Assembly: GCA_021323595.1 (NCBI GenBank)
Contig: JAJPKR010000051.1
Location: 1 to 37,219 of the forward strand
Direction of reading: 5' to 3'
Origin: Terriglobia bacterium
GTDB lineage: Bacteria > Acidobacteriota > Terriglobia > Terriglobales > SCQP01
DNA: 37,219 nucleotides
Positions 15,814-24,045 of the stretch are shown piece by piece. The position numbers were made by a program, and so were the translations under genes. The notes beneath the pieces are model-generated. The model did no database searches and had not been told where the DNA came from. It worked only from the letters and a program-made list of their open reading frames with translations. Numbering within the stretch: position 1 is the first letter of the stretch; each line of letters starts with the position of its first letter.

Positions 15814-17271
15814 ATGTCCACTTCCAATTCCACGTTCGTCTATGATCGCTGGGGCAACCTGACACAGGCCACCGGCGCGCAAAACTGGAACGTCAGCTTC
15901 AACGGCGCCAACCAGGTTGCCGGGTTTTCCTACGACAGCGACGGCCGCCTGACCAACGACGGTTCGGCCGCCTACAGTTGGGACGACCTCAACGAGATGA
16001 CCGGCTACAATTCCAGCTCGACGAGCAGCTACGACTATGACCCGCTTGGCCGCCGCAGCCGCTCCGCTACGCCGTCGGGCAGCTTCGACTACTTGTACGG
16101 GGTCGGCGGGTCGCTGCGGGGCGTGTGGAGCGAATCGGCGGGGGGCTGGTCGCGTCTGGAAATCGGCGTGGCGGGGCTGGAGCTGGAGACCTACGATGCT
16201 TCGCCGCCGAGCGGCTACTCGGCTTTCACCTACAACGCCGTCAACGCGCTTGGCTCGGAGTCGTTCCGCTACAACGCCGGCGCCGGCGCGCTGAACTACC
16301 ATTACCTGCCCTTCGGTTTGGGCTCGCCGGGCCAAGGGAGCGACCCGACCACGAATTTGCACTGGACCGGGCAAGAGCAGGACGGCGAGAGCGGGCTTTA
16401 TCATTTTCGCTACCGCAACTACTCGCCGCTCGAGAGCCGCTGGCTCTCGCCCGATCCTGCCGGCTGGGCGGCGGCGGACCCGGCCGATCCACAGAGCTTC
16501 AATCGCTACAGCTACGCCGGCAAAAGCCCCTGCTCGGCCACCGACCCACTGGGCCTCGCCAACTGCCCGCCCGGCTACCACGTGCTGACCGCACGGGAAG
16601 CGACAGACGTCGTCGCCGCGGCTGCGGCGCTGGCGAGGCAGACCAACCTAAGCATGTGGAAATGCGGTGAGGGCGGAAACGAAATCGCCGGGACGCGGGG
16701 CCATCCGAATCCCATAGACTGCACCCACTTCATCCACCTAGCCATCCAGGACGCCGGGCTGTGGACGCCGTACGAAAACACTGCGCAAATGGCGAGATTC
16801 GGCGGTTCCCTCAGCTACAACTATTACCTTCCGGACCCGACGCCGGGCGGGCAAGTCGGCGACGTCGTGGTGCTCGACGCGGGCGGCGGCTTCGCGACCC
16901 ACGCCGTACTAATCGGCGGCACAAACCCGCTTAAGCTGTACGCAAGCAACGAGCATCGCGGCTACTTACCGCCCGGCGGCCCGCAGCGTGGTGTAGGCGG
17001 CCCGCAGGAGGTCGGAGATTCCTGGTGGACCGGCCGCGCCAATAGCGGGTTGGTGTTGCGGCCCTGTGTGAAGTTGGCGCTCCCGCCGAGCCGGGTGGAG
17101 GGCGGCGGGGGCGGCCCGATCTTCTTCCAGCCGACCGGCGCTGCCGGCCAGTGGCGGTTCGACTGGTGGGTGGAGTTCGGCACGGACGAAGAGACGGGCG
17201 AGCCCTTTGTTATCGGCCTCGGCGGCATGTGGCAGTGGGCGCCGAATGCAGACTGGCGACCGACGCTATGA
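15814..17271 (+). CDS. RHS core protein with NlpC/P60-like C-terminal tip (putative polymorphic toxin)
   Basis: 485 residues from ATG 15814. Residues 1-240 are YD repeats (FVYDRWGNLTQ, FSYDSDGRLTNDG, YDYDPLGRRSR). The RHS-associated core follows: LYHFRYRNYSPLESRWLSPDP near 195, and NRYSYAGKSPCSATDPLGLA ending at 249. DPLG is the usual boundary of RHS toxins. The tip (250-485) carries IDCTHFIHLAIQDAGL (Cys303), then GDVVVLDAGGGFATHAVLIGG (His363) and YASNEH, the Cys-His order and spacing of NlpC/P60 or CHAP peptidoglycan hydrolases. Inferred role: a cell-wall-degrading effector. It has no signal sequence of its own; the signal lies in the preceding out-of-frame gene. It may start by re-initiation six bases after that gene's stop. 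The next gene overlaps its stop by ATGA. Confidence 0.82.
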   Translation: MSTSNSTFVYDRWGNLTQATGAQNWNVSFNGANQVAGFSYDSDGRLTNDGSAAYSWDDLNEMTGYNSSSTSSYDYDPLGRRSRSATPSGSFDYLYGVGGSLRGVWSESAGGWSRLEIGVAGLELETYDASPPSGYSAFTYNAVNALGSESFRYNAGAGALNYHYLPFGLGSPGQGSDPTTNLHWTGQEQDGESGLYHFRYRNYSPLESRWLSPDPAGWAAADPADPQSFNRYSYAGKSPCSATDPLGLANCPPGYHVLTAREATDVVAAAAALARQTNLSMWKCGEGGNEIAGTRGHPNPIDCTHFIHLAIQDAGLWTPYENTAQMARFGGSLSYNYYLPDPTPGGQVGDVVVLDAGGGFATHAVLIGGTNPLKLYASNEHRGYLPPGGPQRGVGGPQEVGDSWWTGRANSGLVLRPCVKLALPPSRVEGGGGGPIFFQPTGAAGQWRFDWWVEFGTDEETGEPFVIGLGGMWQWAPNADWRPTL

Positions 17272-18206
17272 GGTCTCGGTGGCTGTGGACTTTCATCTGC
17301 CTTGGGGTGCTCTCGCCGTCGGCGGGCGTCGCGGGTGCGTGCCAGGCAGGCGGCATCCCCTCCTCGAGTTTGCGTTCCCGGCAAGTCGGTTGGAGAGAAG
17401 CTGGCACCAAAGAATGCTTCGTCTTCGGGCGCGGGGGTGGGGCCTGGGTATCCTGTGGGAACCAAATTCACCGGATTTCAACGGCAGCCTGGCATGGCCT
17501 CGTTGTTGCTCCCCGGGGAGATTTCGTGCTAATCTTCGCGGCCCGTGGGAGGCCGCTGGTGGTTGCCCTCCGACCTCCATACCGGGTCCACCAGCCGCCC
17601 TACCCCGGGCGCTTCGACTGGTGGAACGGGGATTACTATATGGCGCCGACCTGCGGTACGATCCTGGCCGACCAGGAGCAGTTCGATATTCTCGCCGGCC
17701 GCCACGTTGCATTCGACGACTACGGCAGCGTCCGCTGCAGTGACGACCGCCGCGTCGTCGTCGGGATGTGGCGTTCCAATCTGGCTTTTTCCGAATTTGA
17801 GCTAAGGCAGGGCGCCGAGGTCCTCGATCGGCACGTGGATGGGCTCAGCTATGCGGTTAGCCCCAACGGTCGTTTTATCGCGTGGCTGGCCGAGCCTACG
17901 CCCTTCAAGCTACAGGTCGCCGTTCGTTCGGCCGCCGGAGCCACCTTGATGGCGCCATTGCGGAGCGACCTGTATAGCCCAAATCTCAGCACTGTGTCCG
18001 ATGGGGGCGATGCCATCTTCGACGCTGCTTGGGGCGATCTCCCCTATCAGGTCGGGGTGTTCCACTGGCACCCCGGCATGAGCCAACCGGCGTTGCTGCT
18101 AACTGACGCCGATGGCCCGCAGTGGGTCACGCCGGCAACGGCGCGGGCGCTGATCGCCCGCTACGAGTACCTGGGCAAGCATCCGCAGCCGGGACAGCCG
18201 CGCTAG
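17268..18206 (+). CDS. Exported protein, probable immunity partner of the RHS tip
   Basis: 312 residues beginning at ATG 17268 inside the stop of the RHS gene (ATGA), a sign of translational coupling. The N-terminus MRSRWLWTFICLGVLSPSAGVAGA reads as a Sec signal, possibly followed by a cysteine at the cleavage site. The mature part has propeller-like strands such as YAVSPNGRFIAWLA and several tryptophan/tyrosine-rich turns; no named family is recognised. A toxin that attacks peptidoglycan acts outside the cytoplasm, so an exported immunity protein would be in the right place. Immunity is inferred from position and compartment only. The frame extends upstream to 17151, but that part lies inside the RHS gene. 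Confidence 0.8.
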   Translation: MRSRWLWTFICLGVLSPSAGVAGACQAGGIPSSSLRSRQVGWREAGTKECFVFGRGGGAWVSCGNQIHRISTAAWHGLVVAPRGDFVLIFAARGRPLVVALRPPYRVHQPPYPGRFDWWNGDYYMAPTCGTILADQEQFDILAGRHVAFDDYGSVRCSDDRRVVVGMWRSNLAFSEFELRQGAEVLDRHVDGLSYAVSPNGRFIAWLAEPTPFKLQVAVRSAAGATLMAPLRSDLYSPNLSTVSDGGDAIFDAAWGDLPYQVGVFHWHPGMSQPALLLTDADGPQWVTPATARALIARYEYLGKHPQPGQPR

Positions 18207-18303
18207 ACGCTCAGCGCATCCGGCGCCGACCTATCGCAGTTTGGGCGCGTCGCTCCCGATCCGCCGCTCCGCCCGATGGCAGCGACCGAACCATCGTTCG
18301 CGG

Positions 18304-19434
18304 CTACTGCGCCGCCTTGGCGATTTCGCCGGCGAGTTCGGCGAAGCGGAGGTCGGCGGGCGCCAGGGCTTGCGCGCGGCCGGCGGCGGCGAGCGCGCCG
18401 GCGTAGTCGCCGAGGTCGCGCCGCGCCAGCGCGAGTTGCGCGTGGTTTTCCGGATCGTCGGGCGCAAGCGCCAAGGCGCGCTCGATCAAGGCCAGGGCCT
18501 CGCGCGGCCGCTGCGCGGCGATGTGGCTGGCGGCGGCGTCTTTGAGCAGATGCGGCGCCTCCGGGGCCAACCGCAGGGCGGCGTTGTAATAGAACGCGGC
18601 TTGCCGAGGGTCGCCCAGGGCGCGATGCGCATCGCCGAGCGCCGACCAGCTCCGATAATCGTCGGCGATAAGCGTAGTCGCGCGCGCCGCGAGCAGCAAG
18701 GCCTCCTGCGCCTCGCCCTGCCGCGCCCATAAGGCCGCCAGCGCCGCATGCGCCAGGCCGTCGTCGGGATTGCGGCTGACCGCGACGCCCAGCAATTCGG
18801 CGGCGAGGCCGGCTTCGCCGTGCTCCCAGCAGGCCAGCCCCAATTCGCGGGCCCGCTCGGGATCGTTAACGGTCACGCCGGCCAGCAGGGCGGCGGCCGC
18901 GGCGCCATCTCCGGCGGCGAGGCGCTCCTCGGCCAGCGCGAGCCGCGGCGCGACGAAACCGGGATCGAGTTCGAAGGCGCGGATGAGCGCCCGCCGCCGC
19001 CTCTCGCCGGTTTGCCCCAGAGCGGAAAAATACGTCAGCAGCGCCAGCGGCGTGCCCGCGCGCAAGTCGTCGAAGGCGTGGGCGAGCGCCGTGGGCACCG
19101 CCAGCCCGCGGCTCTGGGCGGCGGCTTCGAGCAGCCGAAACAACAAATGATTCGCCGTGTCCGCCTCGCCCGCCTGCCGTAGCGGCGCGTCCGCATCGAG
19201 GCGGAGCTCGCCGATCCATTGCGCGCCCAGCCAGAGCGCCAAGGAGAAGCGCAGCGGACCGGTCGCCATCGGCGCGCCGCCGCCCAGGCGGCCCAGCCAA
19301 TCCGTGAACAGCGCGGCCAGGCCCGCGGCCGCGCCCTCCGGTACGGCGGCGGCCGGTGGCGGCAGGGCGCGTTCGGGCTGGACGTCGGCCGGCGGCAAGA
19401 AGTCCACCAGACAGGACTCGCAGGTGATCGTCAT
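18304..19434 (-). CDS. TPR-repeat protein
   Basis: 376 residues. The N-terminus MTITCESCLVDFLPP has a CxxC pair, followed by an alanine-rich domain of unknown type (about 45-140). From about residue 150 to the end there are repeated TPR helices (for example AFYYNAALRLAPEAPHLLKDAAASHIA and ALALIERALALAPDDPENHAQLALARR). Such proteins are scaffolds; the partner is not evident. The ATG at 19434 follows GGGAAGG; an in-frame GTG at 19443 directly abuts the stop of the upstream hydratase. It is the last gene of the TetR-led minus-strand cluster and may be a passenger there. Confidence 0.85.
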   Translation of the reverse strand: MTITCESCLVDFLPPADVQPERALPPPAAAVPEGAAAGLAALFTDWLGRLGGGAPMATGPLRFSLALWLGAQWIGELRLDADAPLRQAGEADTANHLLFRLLEAAAQSRGLAVPTALAHAFDDLRAGTPLALLTYFSALGQTGERRRRALIRAFELDPGFVAPRLALAEERLAAGDGAAAAALLAGVTVNDPERARELGLACWEHGEAGLAAELLGVAVSRNPDDGLAHAALAALWARQGEAQEALLLAARATTLIADDYRSWSALGDAHRALGDPRQAAFYYNAALRLAPEAPHLLKDAAASHIAAQRPREALALIERALALAPDDPENHAQLALARRDLGDYAGALAAAGRAQALAPADLRFAELAGEIAKAAQ

Positions 19435-19443
19435 CCTTCCCAC

Positions 19444-20211
19444 TTAAGCATGTTTCCAGGCGGGCGCGCGCTTCTCCAGGAAGGCGGCCACGCCTTCGCG
19501 GGCATCCGCGAGCGGCAATATTTCGCTACGATAGAGCGCTTCGGCCGCCTCGAGATCGGCCATCCAATCGCGCCGCAACGCCCGCCGCGTCACGCGCAGC
19601 ACCGCGCTCGACAGCCGAAGCCAATCCTGGCGAACGCGCGCCGCCGCCTCTTCCAGGTCGCCCTCCGGCGCCAGCCGCGCCAGGCCGGCGGCGGCGGCTT
19701 CGGCGGCGGAAACATTTCTGCCGGAGAGGATCCAATCCTCGGCCCGCCGCAGGCCGACCAGGCGAGGCAGCAAGGCCATCGCCAGCGGCGGAAAGCAGCC
19801 GACTTTGATCTCGGGGAAACCGAACACCGCCGCCTCGCCCGCCACCACCGCGTCGCAGGCGATCGCCAATTCGGCGCCGCCGCCCAGCGCCGCGCCGCGC
19901 ACGACGGCCAGCGTCATGAAATCGGCCGCAGCCATCTCGCGGAAAATGGCGTCGAAACGCGCGAGCATGGCCGGCGCGCGCTCGGGCAGATGGTCGGCGA
20001 CCTCGACGCCGGCGGAAAAGGCGCGGCAATCGGGCGCGGCCTCGACCTGCACCACGCGCGCCGCGCCGCGGCATGCGGCGAGCGCGGCGGCGATCTCCTC
20101 CGCCATCGGCGCATCCACGACATTCAGCGGCGGCCGGCGCAGGATCAGGCGCGCCCACTCGCCCTCCTCGCGCAGCTCAATCGAGCGCCATGAAGCGCGA
20201 AGCGTCTTCAT
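19444..20211 (-). CDS. Enoyl-CoA hydratase/isomerase family protein (ring-CoA hydratase-like)
   Basis: 255 residues of the crotonase fold. RRPPLNVVD near the N-terminus, the oxyanion-hole segment VVRGAALGGGAELAIACDAVV, and FPEIKVGCFPPLAMALLP are family hallmarks. Both glutamates of the classical hydratase pair are present, in GGGAELA and FPEIK. The PPLNV start and overall pattern recall cyclohexadienoyl-CoA hydratase-type crotonases, which would suit an aromatic-CoA pathway, but substrate is not decided by sequence alone. ATG 20211 is preferred over an in-frame upstream start at 20274 because the extension is low-complexity. It is separated from the oxygenase gene by 339 bases containing a strong hairpin. 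Confidence 0.85.
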   Translation of the reverse strand: MKTLRASWRSIELREEGEWARLILRRPPLNVVDAPMAEEIAAALAACRGAARVVQVEAAPDCRAFSAGVEVADHLPERAPAMLARFDAIFREMAAADFMTLAVVRGAALGGGAELAIACDAVVAGEAAVFGFPEIKVGCFPPLAMALLPRLVGLRRAEDWILSGRNVSAAEAAAAGLARLAPEGDLEEAAARVRQDWLRLSSAVLRVTRRALRRDWMADLEAAEALYRSEILPLADAREGVAAFLEKRAPAWKHA

Positions 20212-20550
20212 TTCAGCGCGGCCGTCGTCCCGCTGCCGCCGCGCGCGACCGGCGGCAGGCCCCGAGTCCACCACTGAAAATCCAGCCAGCCGGGGCCGAG
20301 GGCAAATGCGCAGCGCAGCGAAGCGCCCGAGAGAAGACCTGCGAAATTCCGCAGGGCGGGTCGCTGCCAGCTAACCACGCCGGAGCGGGGCGAGAAGCAA
20401 GTGGGGCGAGGCCGCGGGCTGGGAGGGGCGGGAGGAATACACGGATGGATCCGATCCGCCCGACCCGCCGAACCGGGGCCCCCGGCGCGCGATGTTGGCG
20501 CGCTGGGGTGGGAGAACGAAGCCCTGCGAAGCTTATCGCCCCGCCCACCA
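20212..20550. other. Intra-cluster gap with hairpin
   Basis: 339 bases between the BoxB-like gene and the downstream hydratase. Frames crossing it translate to low-complexity arginine/proline-rich sequence and show no ribosome sites. The only structure seen is the inverted repeat at 20480-20508. Confidence 0.5.
20480..20508 (-). terminator. Strong hairpin downstream of the BoxB-like gene
   Basis: CCCC-G-GCGCGC, a 7-base loop, then GCGCGC-T-GGGG: an 11-base-pair stem with one G-T pair, 43 bases after the BoxB-like stop on the transcribed minus strand. No U-run follows, so it could be an mRNA-stabilising or attenuating hairpin rather than a classical terminator. Confidence 0.4.
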
Positions 20551-21678
20551 TTACAGCGGCGACCACTTGGCTTCCGCGCCCTTGGGCTCGATCCAGTCGT
20601 TGTCGGCCGCCAGCAGTTCATTCACCGCGGCGATGTCGGCGGGGCTGGGCAAGACCGCCGCCAGATGGCGTGCGTGTTCCTCGGCCGTTTGCGGTTCGCC
20701 GGTGAGGCTGAAGCACTTGCCGGCGTATTGGCCGATGTGGCGGTTGAACTTGATGTCGGGCGCGAACAGCTTCTCTTGCCCCTCGGGGATCAGCCGATTC
20801 AGCGACTGGATCAGGCTGTTGACCTCCTCGAAATAGAGACGCCGCGCCGCGTCGTTCAGCGTGTCGAGGTCGGCGGGCTGGGCGTTGGTGTGCTCGTCGT
20901 AGCGTCCCTTCAGACCCCAGACATACGCCCAATGCGCCGAGGAAGAGAAGTCGGTGCCGAAGAGATCGTAGGCGGTCGGGATCCACTTGTTGAAGTACTT
21001 CTGGATGTAGCGCAGCGGCACGCGGCCGCGCTTGACGATGCGCCGCAGCCCATCGTTGCCGGTGCCGAGATGGAACGATTCCTCCTTGAGCATCGGCACC
21101 ATGCTTTGCGCCAGCGGCGCGAAGGCGGAGTGGCTCAGCATCTGCAACTGGAACTTGCCGTCGCGATCGATGAACTGCGTATAGGTATAGAAGTCGAGCC
21201 AGTTCTCGACGCTCTCGTTGAAGGAGCCGAGCAGGCGCTCGGCGTTGAAGGCGCGCCGCTCGAGCAGCTTTTGCGCTTCGATGCGGCCGGCATGGCCGAA
21301 ATGGCCGATCAGCAGATGGCACATCTGGAAGCCGTGCCGCATCTCTTCGGTCATCACCCGCGCCAGCGCCTTGCGGTCGTATTCGGTGGGCGCGCCGATA
21401 AACAGGTTGCGCTGCTGCTCGACGGAGGCGAACTCGGTGTCGCCTTGATAGACGATGAGGTTGAGCAGCGCGTCCTGCGCGCGTTGATCGGGGATTTGCC
21501 GCACGCGCTGCCAGCGCGCCTGCCCGCGATAGGCGCCGAATTCGATCTCGGTGCTGTGCAGCGGCCCGTACTTGGCCTCGAACTGATATTGCTTGAGCTC
21601 GGGATAGTCGAGGCCGATGTCTTTTTGCCAGCCCTGGAACAGGTCAACCCAATCGTCGAAGGTGGAAATCTTGGCCAT
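20551..21678 (-). CDS. BoxB-like di-iron aryl-CoA oxygenase (PaaA/BoxB family)
   Basis: 375-residue ferritin-like di-iron protein. QGDTEFASVEQQR, EEMRHGFQMCHLL, FIDRDGKFQLQMLSHSAFAPLA and LKEESFHLGTGN match BoxB, the oxygenase component of benzoyl-CoA 2,3-epoxidase. Probable iron ligands are Glu82, Glu112, His115, Asp171, Glu200 and His203. Their spacing (30, 3, 56, 29, 3) agrees closely with the BoxB ligand set as I recall it. Classical BoxB is about 470 residues; this one lacks roughly 40 at the N-terminus and more at the C-terminus, so it may be a separate clade with another aryl-CoA substrate. A GGAGG precedes ATG 21678. It is 27 bases after the aldehyde dehydrogenase gene. The reductase partner (BoxA) is not in the window. 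Confidence 0.85.
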   Translation of the reverse strand: MAKISTFDDWVDLFQGWQKDIGLDYPELKQYQFEAKYGPLHSTEIEFGAYRGQARWQRVRQIPDQRAQDALLNLIVYQGDTEFASVEQQRNLFIGAPTEYDRKALARVMTEEMRHGFQMCHLLIGHFGHAGRIEAQKLLERRAFNAERLLGSFNESVENWLDFYTYTQFIDRDGKFQLQMLSHSAFAPLAQSMVPMLKEESFHLGTGNDGLRRIVKRGRVPLRYIQKYFNKWIPTAYDLFGTDFSSSAHWAYVWGLKGRYDEHTNAQPADLDTLNDAARRLYFEEVNSLIQSLNRLIPEGQEKLFAPDIKFNRHIGQYAGKCFSLTGEPQTAEEHARHLAAVLPSPADIAAVNELLAADNDWIEPKGAEAKWSPL

Positions 21679-21705
21679 GGCGCGCCTCCTCGTGTTGCGC
21701 TCGCT

Positions 21706-23202
21706 TCACTCCTGCAAATTCACCCACACGCACTTGGTCTCGGTGTAGAGATCGAGCGCTTGCTTGCCCAGCTCGCGCCCGAAGCCGCTCTGGCGGAAGC
21801 CGCCAAAGGGCGCGGCGGGATCGTATTGGTTATAGGTGTTCACCCACACCGTGCCCGCCTTCAAGGCGCGGGCGGCGCGATGGGCGAGCGCGAGATCGCG
21901 CGTCCAGACCGCCGCCGCCAGCCCGTAGCAGGTGTCGTTGGCGCGGGCGATGGCCTCCTCGAAGTCGTGGAACTCGAGGGTGGCCAGCACCGGGCCGAAA
22001 ATCTCTTCGCGGGCGATCCGCATCTCCGGCCGCACGCGGTCGAAGATGGTGGCTTGCACGAAGTTGCCGTGCTCGAGCCCGGGGACGGCGGCGCGCTCGC
22101 CGCCCAGCACCACCGCCGCGCCTTCGCTGCGGCCGCTGGCGATGTAGCCGAGCACGCGCTCCATCTGCTCGGCGGAGACGAGCGCCCCCAGCTTGGTCTT
22201 GGGATGCATGGGATCGCCGGGCACGAGCTTGCGCGTGCGCTCGACCAGCTTTTCCAGGAAACGATCGTGGATCGAGCTGGCGACCAGCAGGCGCGAGCCG
22301 GCGGCGCAGACTTCGCCTTTGCCGTAAAAGATGGCGTTGTAGGCGCCGCGCACGGCGGCGTCGAGATCGGCGTCAGGAAAGACGAGGTTGGGCGACTTGC
22401 CGCCCAGCTCCAGCGAGATGCGCTTGTTGGTCTCCGCCGCCAGCCGCATCACCTCATGGCCGACCGCGGTCGAGCCGGTGAAGGCGATCTTATCCACGCC
22501 GGGATGCCGCGCCAGCGCCGCCCCGGCGGTGGGGCCGAAGCCGGGCACGACGTTGAGCACGCCCGGCGGCACGCCCGCCTCGGCCGCCAGCTCCGCCAGC
22601 CGCAGCGCGGAAAGCGGCGTCTGCTCGGCGGGCTTGAGCACGACGGTGCAGCCGCAGGCGAGCGCGGGGGCGATCTTCCAGGACGCGAGCAGCAGCGGAA
22701 AATTCCAGGGCGTGATCGCGCCCACCACCCCCACCGGCTCCCGCCGCGTGTAGGCGTGATAGGGGCCGGCGACGGGCACGACGCTGCCCTCGATCTTGTC
22801 CGCCCAGCCGGCATAGTAGTCGAAGACGGCGGCGGCCTCGGGCAGGTCGATCTGGCGGGATTCGAAGATGGGCTTGCCGTTGTCGCGGGTCTCGATCTCG
22901 GCCAATTCGTCGGCGTGGCGCTCGATCGCCTCGGCGAGGCGGCGCAGCAGGCGGCCGCGCTCGCGCGCCGGCAGCGCCGGCCAAGGGCCCGCGTCGAAGG
23001 CCTGCCGCGCCGCCGCGACGGCGCGATCCACGTCGGCGGCGCCGGCCTCGGCGACCTCGGCCAGAAGCGCGCCGGTGGCGGGATCGCGCGTGGCGAAGGT
23101 CTTGCCGCTGGCGGCGGCTTCCTCGCGGCCGCCGATGAACAGGCCGCGGCGGCGCGGCGCCGCGTCCGCGATCACGCTGGTGTTCGGGGCCGCTTCGCTC
23201 AT
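21706..23202 (-). CDS. NAD(P)-dependent aldehyde dehydrogenase
   Basis: 498 residues of the ALDH superfamily. ITPWNFPLLLASWKIAPALACG, FTGSTAVG, LELGGKSPN (general base Glu265) and GEVCAAGSR (nucleophile Cys299) are in order, and the C-terminal PFGGFRQSGFGRELG is intact. The cysteine motif has Glu where Gln is usual (GQxC). In this cluster a semialdehyde formed after ring cleavage is a likely substrate, by analogy with the dehydrogenases of the box and paa pathways; overall it looks like the general betaine/phenylacetaldehyde-type ALDH class. It lies 12 bases from the upstream hydratase and 27 from the oxygenase. Confidence 0.95.
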   Translation of the reverse strand: MSEAAPNTSVIADAAPRRRGLFIGGREEAAASGKTFATRDPATGALLAEVAEAGAADVDRAVAAARQAFDAGPWPALPARERGRLLRRLAEAIERHADELAEIETRDNGKPIFESRQIDLPEAAAVFDYYAGWADKIEGSVVPVAGPYHAYTRREPVGVVGAITPWNFPLLLASWKIAPALACGCTVVLKPAEQTPLSALRLAELAAEAGVPPGVLNVVPGFGPTAGAALARHPGVDKIAFTGSTAVGHEVMRLAAETNKRISLELGGKSPNLVFPDADLDAAVRGAYNAIFYGKGEVCAAGSRLLVASSIHDRFLEKLVERTRKLVPGDPMHPKTKLGALVSAEQMERVLGYIASGRSEGAAVVLGGERAAVPGLEHGNFVQATIFDRVRPEMRIAREEIFGPVLATLEFHDFEEAIARANDTCYGLAAAVWTRDLALAHRAARALKAGTVWVNTYNQYDPAAPFGGFRQSGFGRELGKQALDLYTETKCVWVNLQE

Positions 23203-23214
23203 CGCCCGCTCCGG

Positions 23215-24045
23215 CTATTTCCCCTGGAAGTGCGGCTGCCGCTTTTCGTTGTAGGCTGCCAAGCCTTCCTTGGCGTCCTCGCTAGTGAACAGCAGTTGCT
23301 GCAATTCGCGCTCCACCGCCAGCGCCTCCTGCAAGGACACCTCGGCGCCGGTCTGCACCGCGCGCTTGATGTTGCCGACGGCGCGCGGCGCCTTGTGCGG
23401 CGGGCAGAACTGGCGGGCGTAGTCGAGCACCTGCGGCAAGAAGTCGTCGCGGTCGTAGATGTCGTGCACCAGGCCCGTCTCTTGCGCCTCCTCGAAGGAA
23501 AACGTGCGGCCGGTGATCATCAGCTCCAGCGCCCGCGCCTTGCCCAGCACCCGCGCCAGCCGCTGCGTGCCGCCGGTGCCGGGCAGCACCCCCAGCGTCA
23601 CCTCCGGCAGCCCGATTTTGCCCGCGTCGCGGCGGGCGATGCGCAGGTCGCAGGCCAGCGCGATCTCCAGGCCGCCGCCGACGGTGTGGCCGTTGAGCGC
23701 CGCGATCACCAGCTTCGGCGTCTGCTCCAGGCGGCACAGCGTCTCGTTGGCGTGCAGGCAGAAGTAGTACTTGAACTGCGGCGTGACGCTGCCCAGCATG
23801 CGAATGTTGGCGCCGGCGGAGAAAAACTTCTCGCCGGCCCCGGTCAGCACGAGCACGTGGATGGCGTCGTCGAAGCGGGCGCGCAGGATCGCCTCGTCCA
23901 GCTCGCGCATCATTTCGTAGGTGTAGGTGTTCGCCGGCGGATCGTCCATCGTCAAGATCGCGATCGGGCCTTCGGTGCGGTAGCCGACCAGCGGCGGGCG
24001 CGCCGCGGCGGCTTCAGCGCCTTGCGGTTGCGTGACGGTTGCCAT
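23215..24045 (-). CDS. Enoyl-CoA hydratase
   Basis: 276 residues, crotonase fold. The oxyanion segments FSAGANIRML and AALNGHTVGGGLEIALACD are present, with catalytic Glu127 (GGGLEIA) and Glu148 (GLPEVTLGVLPGTGGTQRL), so hydratase activity is expected. An N-terminal extension of about 18 residues is variable. Start ATG 24045 follows AAGGAG and lies inside the end of tetR (32-base overlap), so the two are coupled. It is a probable beta-oxidation-like step acting on CoA esters from the BoxB-like oxygenase. Confidence 0.93.
   Translation of the reverse strand: MATVTQPQGAEAAAARPPLVGYRTEGPIAILTMDDPPANTYTYEMMRELDEAILRARFDDAIHVLVLTGAGEKFFSAGANIRMLGSVTPQFKYYFCLHANETLCRLEQTPKLVIAALNGHTVGGGLEIALACDLRIARRDAGKIGLPEVTLGVLPGTGGTQRLARVLGKARALELMITGRTFSFEEAQETGLVHDIYDRDDFLPQVLDYARQFCPPHKAPRAVGNIKRAVQTGAEVSLQEALAVERELQQLLFTSEDAKEGLAAYNEKRQPHFQGK

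Noticed and set aside
15785-15815. Programmed ribosomal frameshift joining the two RHS parts of locus 1
   Set aside because: No slippery heptamer or following hairpin is seen at the joint, and an ATG follows the stop directly, so re-initiation, deletion or misassembly is more likely.
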